A stretch of DNA of 64,000 nt from Mycobacterium sp. (GTDB taxonomy: Bacteria; Actinomycetota; Actinomycetes; Mycobacteriales; Mycobacteriaceae): positions 103,367 through 167,366 of the forward strand of contig NZ_SCRH01000053.1 of assembly GCF_004298145.1 (NCBI RefSeq), read 5' to 3'. Position 1 is the first letter of the stretch; each line of letters begins with the position of its first letter. The translations under genes were made by a program, and so were the position numbers. Of this stretch, positions 35,389-44,068 are shown piece after piece. The notes beneath the pieces were generated by a model, which ran no database searches, was not told the DNA's origin, and was given only the letters and a program-made list of their open reading frames with translations.

Positions 35389-35622
35389 TCATGACGCTTT
35401 GGCGTATCTGCGAACCAGGTCGTCCTCGCCGAACGTGCTCGTGCGCTGCTGGCCGTTGTCGTCGCGGCTGAAGAATGTCCACTGCCGCGGACCGCTCTGC
35501 GGACCACTGATCATCTTGACGGTCAGGCGTAATTCGGTGGGGCGCCGCGTGCCGATGACGTCGCCGACTTGGATCTTCGACGGGTGGATCTCGGGTGCGT
35601 CGCACCAGTTCTGTGTGGACAT
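35389..35622 (-). CDS. Small hypothetical protein
   Basis: This encodes 77 residues starting MSTQNWCDAPEIHPSKIQVGDVIGT and ending EDDLVRRYAKAS. GGGAG lies just before the ATG at 35622. The text has balanced composition, unlike the Arg-rich longer frame upstream. Content such as IQVGDVIGTRRPTELRLTVKMI suggests a small beta-barrel domain, but I know no family. Confidence 0.6.
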   Translation of the reverse strand: MSTQNWCDAPEIHPSKIQVGDVIGTRRPTELRLTVKMISGPQSGPRQWTFFSRDDNGQQRTSTFGEDDLVRRYAKAS

Positions 35623-35923
35623 GACTCCCATCCTCCTCTTGTTCGCGCCGAATGCGATTTCCAGGGCGCGTCGGGCAGGCGGCGGCTGGGTTCCGCGGTG
35701 TCTCCCTCTCGCATGGCGGGCAAGAACCGCTGGTGGAGTAGCCTTGAGCGTGAGCCGTTTCGTTGTCAGCGGTGTTCCACCGCGATCTGTGCGGACGGCA
35801 CTCCGGGCAATGTGATCCTCCACTCGCCACGCGGCCGCGGACGAGCGATGCCGAACTGAAGGAACGATCTGTGTATCGCACAGCGCTGACGGTGGCGTTG
35901 ATCCCGACCCGATTTGTCACGCG
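35623..35923. other. Intergenic region between divergent small genes
   Basis: About 300 bases. It holds the promoters of the flanking divergent genes. Open frames here are Arg/Ser-rich and without recognisable content. Confidence 0.4.
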
Positions 35924-36370
35924 ATGACTTATCTGCGGGCGGGCCGGCGCCCGGCCGTTCCCGTACGGCTCTGCGTGGCTCACCAGTTGGGTGGCGACAT
36001 CGACGGGGCGTGGTGGCCACGCGCGGACCGCATAACCAACGAATTGCCCGGCCTTGTCGCCGCACTGACACCCCTGCTGGGCGGCATCTCCTCTATCAAC
36101 GTCAACTGGCCGCCCCTACAACGACCGCCCGACTTCAACTGGCACGGATGGGAACATAGGCGCCAGCACGTGATGACGTTCAACGGCGGCGAGGCGCGGG
36201 TGAACCTCTTGATCGTCCCTTATGCGACGTACAGTGCGCTTGCGCTGATGGTGCTGCGCCGCGCGGCGAGTCTGCCCGTCGCCCCCGGGGACCGCGACAA
36301 ACCCGCGTTTCTGACCGCCGGGTCGATCCTGCAGGCCGCCCGGGAACAACGCGCGGCCGACTGCCACTGA
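35924..36370 (+). CDS. DUF5994-like hypothetical protein
   Basis: This encodes 148 residues. The pattern HQLGGDIDGAWWPRADRITNELPGLVAALTPLLGGISSINVNW resembles the short actinobacterial proteins I know as DUF5994 (GAWWPRS...LAAELPALLAAL). Function unknown. The start ATG is the first in frame, and no strong ribosome site is visible. Confidence 0.65.
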   Translation: MTYLRAGRRPAVPVRLCVAHQLGGDIDGAWWPRADRITNELPGLVAALTPLLGGISSINVNWPPLQRPPDFNWHGWEHRRQHVMTFNGGEARVNLLIVPYATYSALALMVLRRAASLPVAPGDRDKPAFLTAGSILQAAREQRAADCH

Positions 36371-36384
36371 TACGAGATTCGCCG

Positions 36385-36663
36385 TTAGCGCGTCTCGCTC
36401 ACGACGAAAACGGCGACATAGCCGATGGGGATGCCGGTCCAGGTCGCGATGCATTCCCGCGCGGCCAGTTCCACAGTGGCCCGGCTGGTGGCGCGGGTGG
36501 AGCCGCCGGTCTCGGGGATCCGGACCATCCATCCGTCCCCGTCGCGAGTGATTTCGATATCGAAGCACTGACCGACCATCGGACGCTTCACGCGGGGTGC
36601 GACGCGCTGTCGACGGGCACCGCGCAACGCTCGTCGGCGCAGCAAAGTGGGCTGAACAGGCAT
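36385..36663 (-). CDS. Small protein with HicB-like core
   Basis: The product has up to 92 residues. The basic N-terminal part may not be translated; an internal ATG (MVGQCFDIEITRDGDGWMV) would give 64 residues. The core, ITRDGDGWMVRIPETGGSTRATSRATVELAARECIATWTG, resembles the beta-hairpin and helix of HicB-type antitoxins and related stand-alone proteins in mycobacteria. No HicA toxin gene is seen next to it, so a toxin-antitoxin role is not supported. Confidence 0.55.
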   Translation of the reverse strand: MPVQPTLLRRRALRGARRQRVAPRVKRPMVGQCFDIEITRDGDGWMVRIPETGGSTRATSRATVELAARECIATWTGIPIGYVAVFVVSETR

Positions 36664-36724
36664 GGCTGCTTTCCTGAGTCGCAATCGAACCGCGGGCTAG
36701 AGTAATGCGCCTCGAGACGAAAAC

Positions 36725-37009
36725 CTAATCGGCGGGTCTCCGCCAGGTAACGATGTCGTCGCCGATCAGTGCGTATCGCGCCTCGCTGTGTTGCCGAACC
36801 CGGTGCGGCGGCGGATCAGGGGCAGGTCTGCCCTCGTCGCGAAGCCCGCAGGCGCGGCGCACACCGCCTGCGCCGCGTTGAGAACAGAAGTGGGCGCGCA
36901 TCGACGGATCGCCGTCGATGGTCAACGTCCAGCCGTTGCGTCGAAATCCACCTTGGCGCGAAGAAGCGCCAGTTAACTGCACGCTCGCGTCGATTCGGCG
37001 GCCAGGCAA
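36725..37009 (-). CDS. Possible small hypothetical protein downstream of the CHAT gene
   Basis: A 94-codon frame starts 12 bases after the CHAT protease stop and reads in the same direction. Text such as NGWTLTIDGDPSMRAHFCSQ looks partly protein-like, but the C-terminal half is Arg/Pro-rich. No family is recognised. Confidence 0.3.
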   Translation of the reverse strand: MPGRRIDASVQLTGASSRQGGFRRNGWTLTIDGDPSMRAHFCSQRGAGGVRRACGLRDEGRPAPDPPPHRVRQHSEARYALIGDDIVTWRRPAD

Positions 37010-37021
37010 TGGACCATCGGT

Positions 37022-39307
37022 TTACGCCGGTCGGGTCTGGGCCGAGTTCGGGTCGCCGTAAAAGCAATATGCCGCGTAGCTGTCCTCGGGATCACGGCCC
37101 TCGTAGGCCAATTTGCGGATTTCCCGCATCGCCTCGCTGAACGGCAGGGTGGGATCGCCCTTGATTTGTGCATAGAACTTGCGCGCGACCTGGGCGGCAA
37201 CGGAGTCGCGCACACCCCAGATCGGGGCGACGACCGCCCGTGCTCCCAGGTTGGTGAATACGGCCGGAAACCCGGCGGGGCCAACGAGAGCGGGAATGAT
37301 CTGCCCCACCGCACAGGCGTTGAGGAAAACAAACGGCTTGTGCTTGTCCAAAGCCGTCACCAGTCCTGGGAGGCCCTCGACTTGGATGTCCGTCAACTCC
37401 TCGTCGGGATCCAACTGCAAAATCTGAATGGCGTCATCGCTACTGCCGTGGCAGATGAAGTGCAGCAGCGAAGCGCCGCGGGCACCCAGCTCCTGGTCGA
37501 TGGTGTCAACCAGTGCGGGCTTGAGTTGTTCGCCATTGAAAGCGTCCTTCACGAAACGGGCTTCCTCAGCGGAGAAATTCAGCGGTGGCAGGTATTCCGG
37601 TGCGATGACCCAGCTGTCGTCGAACCGAATGGTCTGTTCGGGCGACACCAAGTTCGGGTGCACCCAGCGGCCCATCGCAAATTCCACACCGAGTGCCGGA
37701 CGGAATTTCCCGTTGCGGACGTCGGGGACCATCAGCTCCCACGGGATGTACGGTTCGTCGGTAACGACCAAGAGCGTTTTGGTTCGCTGCGGCTGGGACG
37801 CGAAGTGATCGACCAATTCCCAGTACGCGTCGCGGAATTCTTGTGGTGTCGCGTCGAACAGCCGCCTGCCAGCGCCGATCAACGCGGACAGTCGTCCACC
37901 GCGAGTTTTCAGGAACCTACCCACCATCGTTTGCACCATCTCTTTGGTGGCTGACGGGAGGTTCCATCGCACGGTGATGCCGTCGATGAAGCGGGCCAAA
38001 TGAGGCGAGGCAACGGTGACGTCGAACTTGCGTTCATCGCCACCCGGTGCTTGTCGGACGGTGACCGTCAGGTCGGGGGGGATCGCGGCTGGGTCGATGG
38101 CGACCTCGCCCGCAACCGGCTCCATGCGGCCCAGCGGTTGTGACGAGATCACTTCCGCGCCTTCGACTTCGAGTTGCCGAGCAACCCTGCCCACGGGACG
38201 CCAGCCGTGGTAAAAGGTCGCCGCGATGCCCGGGTTGGGCGCATCCGCCGGCACGCATCTGAGGGTGAACCGGGCAAGCGTCGACTGCGGCTCGGCGGAT
38301 GTCACCAGGATTTCACCGCGCCCGTCACCCTCGATCACGAAATGCGGCGACGACGTCAGTACCACGCCCAGGCGCAGTTCGCTGACTTCGGACATGACGA
38401 TCGGCTCGCCGACTTCGCCCATCTCGAAGGGTTGCTCGTTGAGAAACACCGACACCACAAATGTCGCACCGACGTGAATCGGGGTGTGTTCTCCGACGGT
38501 GATATGTGGGATGCGGTGGATTGTCGCGGGCGCGGCCGGAGGAGCTGTGGGCTCTGCGCCGTCGTAGGGCGCCCACTGCTCGGGATGCCCATATTCGACC
38601 GGCTGACCGTAGCCGCCGTACTCGTCCGTCTCGGCGTAGCCGCCGTACCCGCCCGGGTACGCGACACCCACCGGCTGGCCGTAGCCGCCGTATTGGCCGT
38701 ACTGGCCGTATTGGCCGTACTGGCCCGGCGGCCAGGGCTCCGCGCCCCACCGGCGCAACCTGCGGGTGCGCAAGCGCGGTAACCCAAGCCGACGCCACCT
38801 ACGGATTCGGCCGACGAATACATCTGCTCGTGTTCGCTGAGGAAACGGCGGAGCGCTCCGAACGGCCGGCGAATCACTGGGTGGGCCCCAGCTGCGCACC
38901 CGTGGGGCCTTCAGCCCCAGCCGCAGAACCTGTGGCCTCCCCGCCGTTGTCACCTTCACTTTGATCAAGCGGCTGTTTTGTGAGTCCGGACCGGGTAGGA
39001 CGTCGACGACCCACCCGACCCAGACACCCGGCCGGTCATCAGGAATTGCGCTCAACTCGATCCACTGGCCATCGCCCGTCGCGACGTCCAGATCGACGTC
39101 CGGCAGACCCGCGATCTGAGGCCTCAGATCACCGGCCTCGAGCATCACCAGCAACTCACGGACCAGGGGATGGGAAGCCTCGAAGTCGGCGGCCGACAGT
39201 TTGTCGAGCAACACCCTTGTGCGCAGGCCGAACTGCGGATCCTGGACAAGCCACTCCCCCAACGCGACCAGCTGCCTGATGAATTCGTCATCCTTCACTG
39301 CACTCAC
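37022..39307 (-). CDS. CHAT-domain (caspase-fold) protease with N-terminal helical domain and Gly/Gln/Tyr-rich linker
   Basis: This is a protein of 761 residues. It has an N-terminal helical domain of about 70 residues (DDEFIRQLVALGEWLVQDPQ...) of the kind used as effector-associated adaptors, a variable Arg-rich stretch, a low-complexity GQYGQYGQYGQYGGYGQP linker (near 200-250), a beta-sandwich-like middle, and a C-terminal CHAT domain. The catalytic His is in LLHFICHGSSDD and the catalytic Cys in VFLNACAVGQ. CHAT proteins are peptidases activated in regulated-death or signalling systems. The GTG start lies four bases after the phosphoesterase stop, so it is the last main gene of a six-gene set. 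A frame irregularity is possible near 38770-38880. Confidence 0.85.
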   Translation of the reverse strand: MSAVKDDEFIRQLVALGEWLVQDPQFGLRTRVLLDKLSAADFEASHPLVRELLVMLEAGDLRPQIAGLPDVDLDVATGDGQWIELSAIPDDRPGVWVGWVVDVLPGPDSQNSRLIKVKVTTAGRPQVLRLGLKAPRVRSWGPPSDSPAVRSAPPFPQRTRADVFVGRIRRWRRLGLPRLRTRRLRRWGAEPWPPGQYGQYGQYGQYGGYGQPVGVAYPGGYGGYAETDEYGGYGQPVEYGHPEQWAPYDGAEPTAPPAAPATIHRIPHITVGEHTPIHVGATFVVSVFLNEQPFEMGEVGEPIVMSEVSELRLGVVLTSSPHFVIEGDGRGEILVTSAEPQSTLARFTLRCVPADAPNPGIAATFYHGWRPVGRVARQLEVEGAEVISSQPLGRMEPVAGEVAIDPAAIPPDLTVTVRQAPGGDERKFDVTVASPHLARFIDGITVRWNLPSATKEMVQTMVGRFLKTRGGRLSALIGAGRRLFDATPQEFRDAYWELVDHFASQPQRTKTLLVVTDEPYIPWELMVPDVRNGKFRPALGVEFAMGRWVHPNLVSPEQTIRFDDSWVIAPEYLPPLNFSAEEARFVKDAFNGEQLKPALVDTIDQELGARGASLLHFICHGSSDDAIQILQLDPDEELTDIQVEGLPGLVTALDKHKPFVFLNACAVGQIIPALVGPAGFPAVFTNLGARAVVAPIWGVRDSVAAQVARKFYAQIKGDPTLPFSEAMREIRKLAYEGRDPEDSYAAYCFYGDPNSAQTRPA
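38688..38723. repeat. Four 9-bp tandem repeats inside the CHAT gene
   Basis: The unit CCGTAYTGG (sense Gln-Tyr-Gly) is repeated about four times in tandem, with degenerate copies on the left. It encodes the Gly-Gln-Tyr linker and could change length by slippage. Confidence 0.8.
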
Positions 39308-39310
39308 CCC

Positions 39311-40657
39311 TCAAATGTTTTCGCTGTGATGCACCACGCCGCGCTCGTTGACGTAGCGGATCGTCATCGCGGTCTTGTCGAGGTCGATCACCGCGAAGCC
39401 GAAGGTGTTCCATGGCTCGGGTCCCTTGCCGAATCGCTCGCGGTAGTCATAGCGCAGCCCCGCCAGCAGCGGGTCACTGTCAGACCGGACCAGGTATTGG
39501 GGTATGCCGCCGTGCCCGACGCACGACGCGAATTTCACGCCGTGTTGCGGTTCGTATGTCAGACAACGGTGCTCGTGCCCCCAGAACCAGGCATCGACAG
39601 AATCGTTGTCCAACAGCGGCTTTAGCTGCGTGCGAAGTTGCTCGCCGGAGTTCTGATAGGCGCTGAAGAGCTGGTGGTGCGACATGAGCGCGGTTCGCCG
39701 GGTCGGTGCGTGATCAACCTGTTGCCCAATCCATTCCACCTGTCCATTCGACAGCCGCTTGTCTTCGTACGCCGTGTCGAGCCCGAGGAACTGCCAGTAC
39801 TTGTTTCGCAGCGCGAAAACGCTTTTCCCCTTCTGCCGTTCAAACCTGGGGTCCGCCAGCGCGGTGCGGTAGAACTCGTGACCGCCCCGGTACATGTCGT
39901 GGTTACCACACAGGGTGTACGAACCGATCTCTTCGGCTTCCCGGACGGGCCAGTGGGCGAGGAAGTGTTCGGTGTATTCCTTCTTCGACCCGCTGTAATA
40001 GACGTCGCCGAGGTGTATGACGTGCTGTTCACGACCCTCCTCGATTCCTTCGTTCAGGGTCGCGCGGATGTGGCTCGCGACGGCTTGGGCTCGCGGCAAT
40101 CCCGATCCCCAATCTCCCACCAAGATGATGCGAGCGTCCTCCGCGATGGCTACCGCCTGAGGAGGCAACCCTCCGAATTCCACCTTCTTCTTGAACCCGT
40201 ACCAGGCTTTGATGACGCCGAGCCACAGCCAGCGCGGATCACCGAGGATCCACGGCGTGGTTATCTCGAACGGACCAAATGCCCTGCGCCCGTCGCTCTC
40301 TCGGACGCCCTGGTCACCCTCGATACGGCGTGTGACGACACCGTCGGTGTCATCAACCAGCTCGGCGGGCCCCTCCTCGAGCAGCCTGGTCAGTTCGGTT
40401 TGCAGAATGGCGAGGATCGGTTCGCGCGGCATCCACATATCCGAGGACATCGGATCCTGCTCCTGGACCGCGGCCTGGCTGGCCCGCAGCAGTTCGTCCA
40501 CGACTTCCTGAATTTGCGCATCTGTGTAGTCGGCCAGCCCCCCTTCATCGACCGGCGTGGTCCGGCGATCCCGGTCGTCGACCAGATCGCTGAGGCCACT
40601 GCGGGTCTCGGTGGCAGCGCCGAGTAGAAAGCCCATGTTCAGCACCTGCGAAATCAT
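39311..40657 (-). CDS. Calcineurin-like metallophosphoesterase
   Basis: This is a protein of 448 residues. The metal motifs are in order: ILVGDWGSG (D), HLGDVYYSG (D), TLCGNHDMY (NHD), LMSHHQLFSAY (H) and FWGHEHR (HxH). The N-terminal 130 residues are a separate region of unknown fold. It is flanked without gaps by the GMC oxidoreductase (6 bases) and the CHAT protease (3 bases). The substrate could be a phosphodiester, nucleotide or protein phosphate. Confidence 0.9.
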   Translation of the reverse strand: MISQVLNMGFLLGAATETRSGLSDLVDDRDRRTTPVDEGGLADYTDAQIQEVVDELLRASQAAVQEQDPMSSDMWMPREPILAILQTELTRLLEEGPAELVDDTDGVVTRRIEGDQGVRESDGRRAFGPFEITTPWILGDPRWLWLGVIKAWYGFKKKVEFGGLPPQAVAIAEDARIILVGDWGSGLPRAQAVASHIRATLNEGIEEGREQHVIHLGDVYYSGSKKEYTEHFLAHWPVREAEEIGSYTLCGNHDMYRGGHEFYRTALADPRFERQKGKSVFALRNKYWQFLGLDTAYEDKRLSNGQVEWIGQQVDHAPTRRTALMSHHQLFSAYQNSGEQLRTQLKPLLDNDSVDAWFWGHEHRCLTYEPQHGVKFASCVGHGGIPQYLVRSDSDPLLAGLRYDYRERFGKGPEPWNTFGFAVIDLDKTAMTIRYVNERGVVHHSENI

Positions 40658-40663
40658 GTGTCC

Positions 40664-42274
40664 TTACCTCCCATACCGTCCGGAATGTCTGCTACTTTCG
40701 CGATCCAGCCGGTCTCCCAGCCGATCACAGGACCGCTCGGCGATAGCCGCGATCGTCTTCGACGGATTTCGTCCGATGGCCCTGGGGATCACGGCGCCGT
40801 CCATCACGAAAAGGTTCTTCTGACCGAATACCTCGCCGGTGTGGTCGACCACGCCGACGCCTGGGGCCGAGCCCATGTTGCACCCGCCCAGCGGATGCGG
40901 GGTGACGAGCATCCGCAGGCGCTTCCACGTCAACAGCGGTATCGGGACTCCTCCGGTCGCCAGGGTCATGGCGACGTGCATGTCGCCGAAGGTGTCCAGC
41001 GCCTGCATCGACAGTTGCGGATTCCAGTCGAGCCGCAGCCGCCCTCGCCAGAAGGCATGCCTGCTGCGCAGGGAGAACTCACCGTCGGCGGCGTCGATCG
41101 ACTGGCCGAACCAGGGAATCATCGATTGGAAACGGGTTTTCTCACAGGCGTTTTCGTAGATCCGCTGCTTCCATCCGCCGGCACTCTTCCAACTCGCCAG
41201 CAGGGCTTCGGCGATGTTGGGCAGCCCGCCGTCTTCGACGTAGAGCTGGCCGTCGACACCGTCGAGGTTGTCATCGGGTTGGTCGACGCCGGTCAGGAAA
41301 TCGATCGCCGCGCCAATCGTGGGGCCCTTCGTCGGCGCAAGTTCGCGGCCCGGGTAGCGCGCCAGCGTCAGAAAGTCTCCGTTGGGACTCCAACCCCGGC
41401 CCAGGGCGCGGGGCAGACCGGACACGGTGCCGAACTCGTCGCGGGTCCGCAGCAGGATCTCGGTAGTTCCGAGCGATCCGGCCGCCAATATCACGACCCG
41501 GCAGGTGATCTCCCGGCGCTGCCGCCGGCCGTCACTGATGTCGAGATAGTGCACCCGCCATCTGCAGTCACGCTCTTTGGAGAGATGGGTGACCATTGAC
41601 AACGGCTGGATATGGACACGCTGCGCCTCCGCCTGGCGCAGATAGTTCTGGTCGAGGGTCTTCTTGGCGCCGGTATGACAGCCGATGCAGCAATTCCCGC
41701 AATGCACACACGTCCCGGCCGCGTAGCCGTTCGGGTGCTTCCAGGGCTCCCCCGGAACGCGACCGGTGGCGTGCCGATCGAAGTTGACCGCCAAGGGCAG
41801 CGCGGTGTAGCGATCCGCGGCATCGATCTTGTCCGCGGCGGCACGCAGCAGCTGCATCCGGGGGTTGTGCTGATTACGAGGGATAAGTTGCGGGGCAAGC
41901 ATTTTCGTTACCGCGTTGTAGTACGGCAGCATCCCGCGGTGGGTGATCTGCGACGGCCAGCCGGTACGAAAGAACTCTTCGGGCGCGTCGACGCAGACGT
42001 TGGCATACACCAGCGAGCCGCCGCCCACCCCGGCGCCGCAGCCGATGACCATCCGCTGCAGGATCCGTATGTCCAGCCAGCCGTTCAGACGGTGCGGAAT
42101 CCTGCTGGAGTAGATGAAGTCCGAGGGTTTGTGCGGGAGCGCGTCAGAATGCCAGCGCCGGCCGCGCTCCAGCACCACCACCGAGCGGTTCGGAGCCGCC
42201 AACCGGCAGGCCGCGACCGCGCCACCGAAGCCACTTCCGACGATGACGACATCGGCTTGCGCTGCGGTACTCAC
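40664..42274 (-). CDS. GMC-family FAD oxidoreductase (cholesterol oxidase/ChoD-like)
   Basis: This is a protein of 536 residues. The FAD motif VIVGSGFGGAVAACRL and the conserved GCGAGVGGGSLVYANV are near the N-terminus, with HPLGGCNMG and MDGAVIPRAIGRNPSKTIAAIAER at the C-terminus. A Cys-rich segment, CVHCGNCCIGCHTGAKKTL, resembles that in M. tuberculosis ChoD and looks like a small Fe-S or zinc site. The GTG at 42274 overlaps the upstream stop (GTGA); the longer upstream frame is not protein-like. It probably oxidises a sterol-like or other alcohol. Confidence 0.9.
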   Translation of the reverse strand: MSTAAQADVVIVGSGFGGAVAACRLAAPNRSVVVLERGRRWHSDALPHKPSDFIYSSRIPHRLNGWLDIRILQRMVIGCGAGVGGGSLVYANVCVDAPEEFFRTGWPSQITHRGMLPYYNAVTKMLAPQLIPRNQHNPRMQLLRAAADKIDAADRYTALPLAVNFDRHATGRVPGEPWKHPNGYAAGTCVHCGNCCIGCHTGAKKTLDQNYLRQAEAQRVHIQPLSMVTHLSKERDCRWRVHYLDISDGRRQRREITCRVVILAAGSLGTTEILLRTRDEFGTVSGLPRALGRGWSPNGDFLTLARYPGRELAPTKGPTIGAAIDFLTGVDQPDDNLDGVDGQLYVEDGGLPNIAEALLASWKSAGGWKQRIYENACEKTRFQSMIPWFGQSIDAADGEFSLRSRHAFWRGRLRLDWNPQLSMQALDTFGDMHVAMTLATGGVPIPLLTWKRLRMLVTPHPLGGCNMGSAPGVGVVDHTGEVFGQKNLFVMDGAVIPRAIGRNPSKTIAAIAERSCDRLGDRLDRESSRHSGRYGR

Positions 42275-42966
42275 CAACGCCGCCTGAGTAGGTAGGTTCG
42301 CACCAGCGAGCCGGCGAAGAACCGGAAGAAAAGACCCAGAAAGTGCAACTCGTCCACCAGCGAAAGACCGCCGGTGACTCTCATCGTCGTCAACTGACGC
42401 AGGAATCCGCCCAGGCTGAGCCGCAGGATACCCGCGGCGACAGGCGGTCCGGCGGTGTTGCCGAGGTCGAAGAACCGCACGTACATCGTCGTCGTCGCGG
42501 TCCAGGCCCGCCAGAGCGGTCCCGGCTCGATGACCTTGAACCCACGCAACAGATAGGTCTGCCCACCGACGGTGACGAATGTGTCGTACACCATCTCCCG
42601 CACCGGCTTGCCGTTCTGTCCGACGGTGCGCCGGAAAAGCCGGAAGTCGCCGTCGGCCCCGCTGGTGATCGGGCCACCCCACACGGGCAGCTCGCCGGCT
42701 GCCGCCCAGCGACCGCGGTGGTGTGGATCCCGCAGCAACGCAGGCAGATTCGCGATGTCGACGACGGCAGTGAGCGACATCGCGACGGCCGCCTCGTTCT
42801 CATATCCTTCGATGGGATCGGTGGAGCCTTTGGTGATCATCCCCGTCATCACTTCGCTGAAGGTCAGTCCGGGCCTGACCGCGGCATTGAGGGCCCGCCG
42901 TCCAACCTCGGTGGTCGGAAATGGCTTCGGGTCGTTGCCTTTCTTTGCACGGGCGCGCATCAGCAT
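42271..42966 (-). CDS. Hypothetical protein coupled to the GMC oxidoreductase
   Basis: This encodes 231 residues beginning MLMRARAKKGNDPKPFPTTEVG. Pieces such as FSEVMTGMITKG, FRLFRRTV, TYLLRGFKVIEPGPLWRAW and RVTGGLSLVDELHFLGLFFRFF suggest a lipid- or ligand-binding globular domain. I recall similar text as a domain joined to GMC oxidoreductases and hydrolases in longer actinobacterial proteins, but cannot name it. Its start overlaps the hydrolase stop and its stop overlaps the GMC start. Confidence 0.75.
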   Translation of the reverse strand: MLMRARAKKGNDPKPFPTTEVGRRALNAAVRPGLTFSEVMTGMITKGSTDPIEGYENEAAVAMSLTAVVDIANLPALLRDPHHRGRWAAAGELPVWGGPITSGADGDFRLFRRTVGQNGKPVREMVYDTFVTVGGQTYLLRGFKVIEPGPLWRAWTATTTMYVRFFDLGNTAGPPVAAGILRLSLGGFLRQLTTMRVTGGLSLVDELHFLGLFFRFFAGSLVRTYLLRRRW

Positions 42967-44039
42967 GACTTACTCAATTCGTCAATGATGAACGGGAAGA
43001 CATCCTCGTGTGCGTTTTGCCCGAGGAAGACGTCGAGATGCCCGTAGTTGGCGATCTTCTGGTAGGTGTGCCGGCCGGGGGCGTAGCGGTCGAAGTACTC
43101 ATAGGTCCGGCCCATCCCCACCGGCAGGAAGGTTTGGTTGCGGTCCCCGGTCATGAACACGAACCGCGCGTCAGTACAGGGCGCCTGCGTGGTGAAAAGC
43201 ATTGGCAGTTCGGCGTATTTCCCTGTCGAGACCATTTCGCCGGCCGCTGAACAGTCGGCGATGTGGTCGTAGTAGGTCATCGGAACCTGTCCGAATTCGC
43301 CCCTGATCCACTCGTGGGTGGCCTCGCTGAGGTTTTCGTGCCTCCACAGCGTGGGGAAACCCCACCCGTAGATGAAGCTGCAGTGCTTGCACACGCTGTT
43401 GCGGCATTCGTGGTGTGTCGCGCGGATGGTGGCGTCGAGCAGCTTCGGCCATACCCGAGGGGCGTGAATACCCCACTGCGGGTTGATAGTCGCGACGCGG
43501 CGTGCGAGCAACCCGACCGCCAACGGCAGCTTGACCCTCGCCATGCGGGGCATGATCGGATGCAGCGCAGAGGAATTGGAGATGACAACGGAGACACCGG
43601 GAAGAAGCCCGGCGGTTATCGCCATCATGAACGCGCACGAACCCTGGCAGTGGATGACGGCTTTGACGGTGTCAGCTTCGGTACGCCTCCGGACTTCGTC
43701 GACCGCGGCCGGCATGTCGAGCACGGCGGCGTCGTCGAGCGTGTAAGGAACGGCCGGAAGGTCGATGCTGGATCGCCAATTCAGCGCCCAAACGTCGAAG
43801 CCGTGCGTGTGCAGCATCATCGGCAGGGTCTTCGGCGTCGGCGGATTGAACAGGTTGGCCCGCGTACCCGTCCCCGCGACCATGAGCACCGGACCACGAG
43901 TGGGTTTCGGCGCCGGCGTCAGGTGTTTGAGGTTCAAAGCCCACCCGTCGCGGGCTGTGAACCCTATCGTCTCGAAGACCGGCGCGTCGGCGGCCGCCGA
44001 AGGCACCGGGTGCCCATCGGTGGGGATCGCAGTGGTCAA
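42960..44039 (-). CDS. Alpha/beta hydrolase of the GMC oxidoreductase operon
   Basis: This is a protein of 359 residues. The N-terminal strand text RGPVLMVAGTGTRANLF, the nucleophile region VIHCQGSCAFMMA (Ser in a variant elbow) and the C-terminal NYGHLDVFLGQNA (His) fit the fold. A Cys/His cluster, HHECRNSVCKHCSF, in the lid is unusual. The start is TTG at 44039 with AGGAGG five bases upstream. It lies 29 bases after the LuxR-type regulator. Confidence 0.82.
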   Translation of the reverse strand: MTTAIPTDGHPVPSAAADAPVFETIGFTARDGWALNLKHLTPAPKPTRGPVLMVAGTGTRANLFNPPTPKTLPMMLHTHGFDVWALNWRSSIDLPAVPYTLDDAAVLDMPAAVDEVRRRTEADTVKAVIHCQGSCAFMMAITAGLLPGVSVVISNSSALHPIMPRMARVKLPLAVGLLARRVATINPQWGIHAPRVWPKLLDATIRATHHECRNSVCKHCSFIYGWGFPTLWRHENLSEATHEWIRGEFGQVPMTYYDHIADCSAAGEMVSTGKYAELPMLFTTQAPCTDARFVFMTGDRNQTFLPVGMGRTYEYFDRYAPGRHTYQKIANYGHLDVFLGQNAHEDVFPFIIDELSKSC

Positions 44040-44068
44040 GGCGACCTCCTCTGCGGGATCAATGAGAT

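Noticed and set aside
36385..37009. HicAB-type toxin-antitoxin pair
   Set aside because: Only a HicB-like core is recognisable. The neighbouring small frame shows no HicA features.
38688..38723. Tandem repeats considered as a CRISPR-like array
   Set aside because: The units are 9 bp, contiguous and in coding frame, with no spacers. No CRISPR array was seen anywhere in the window.
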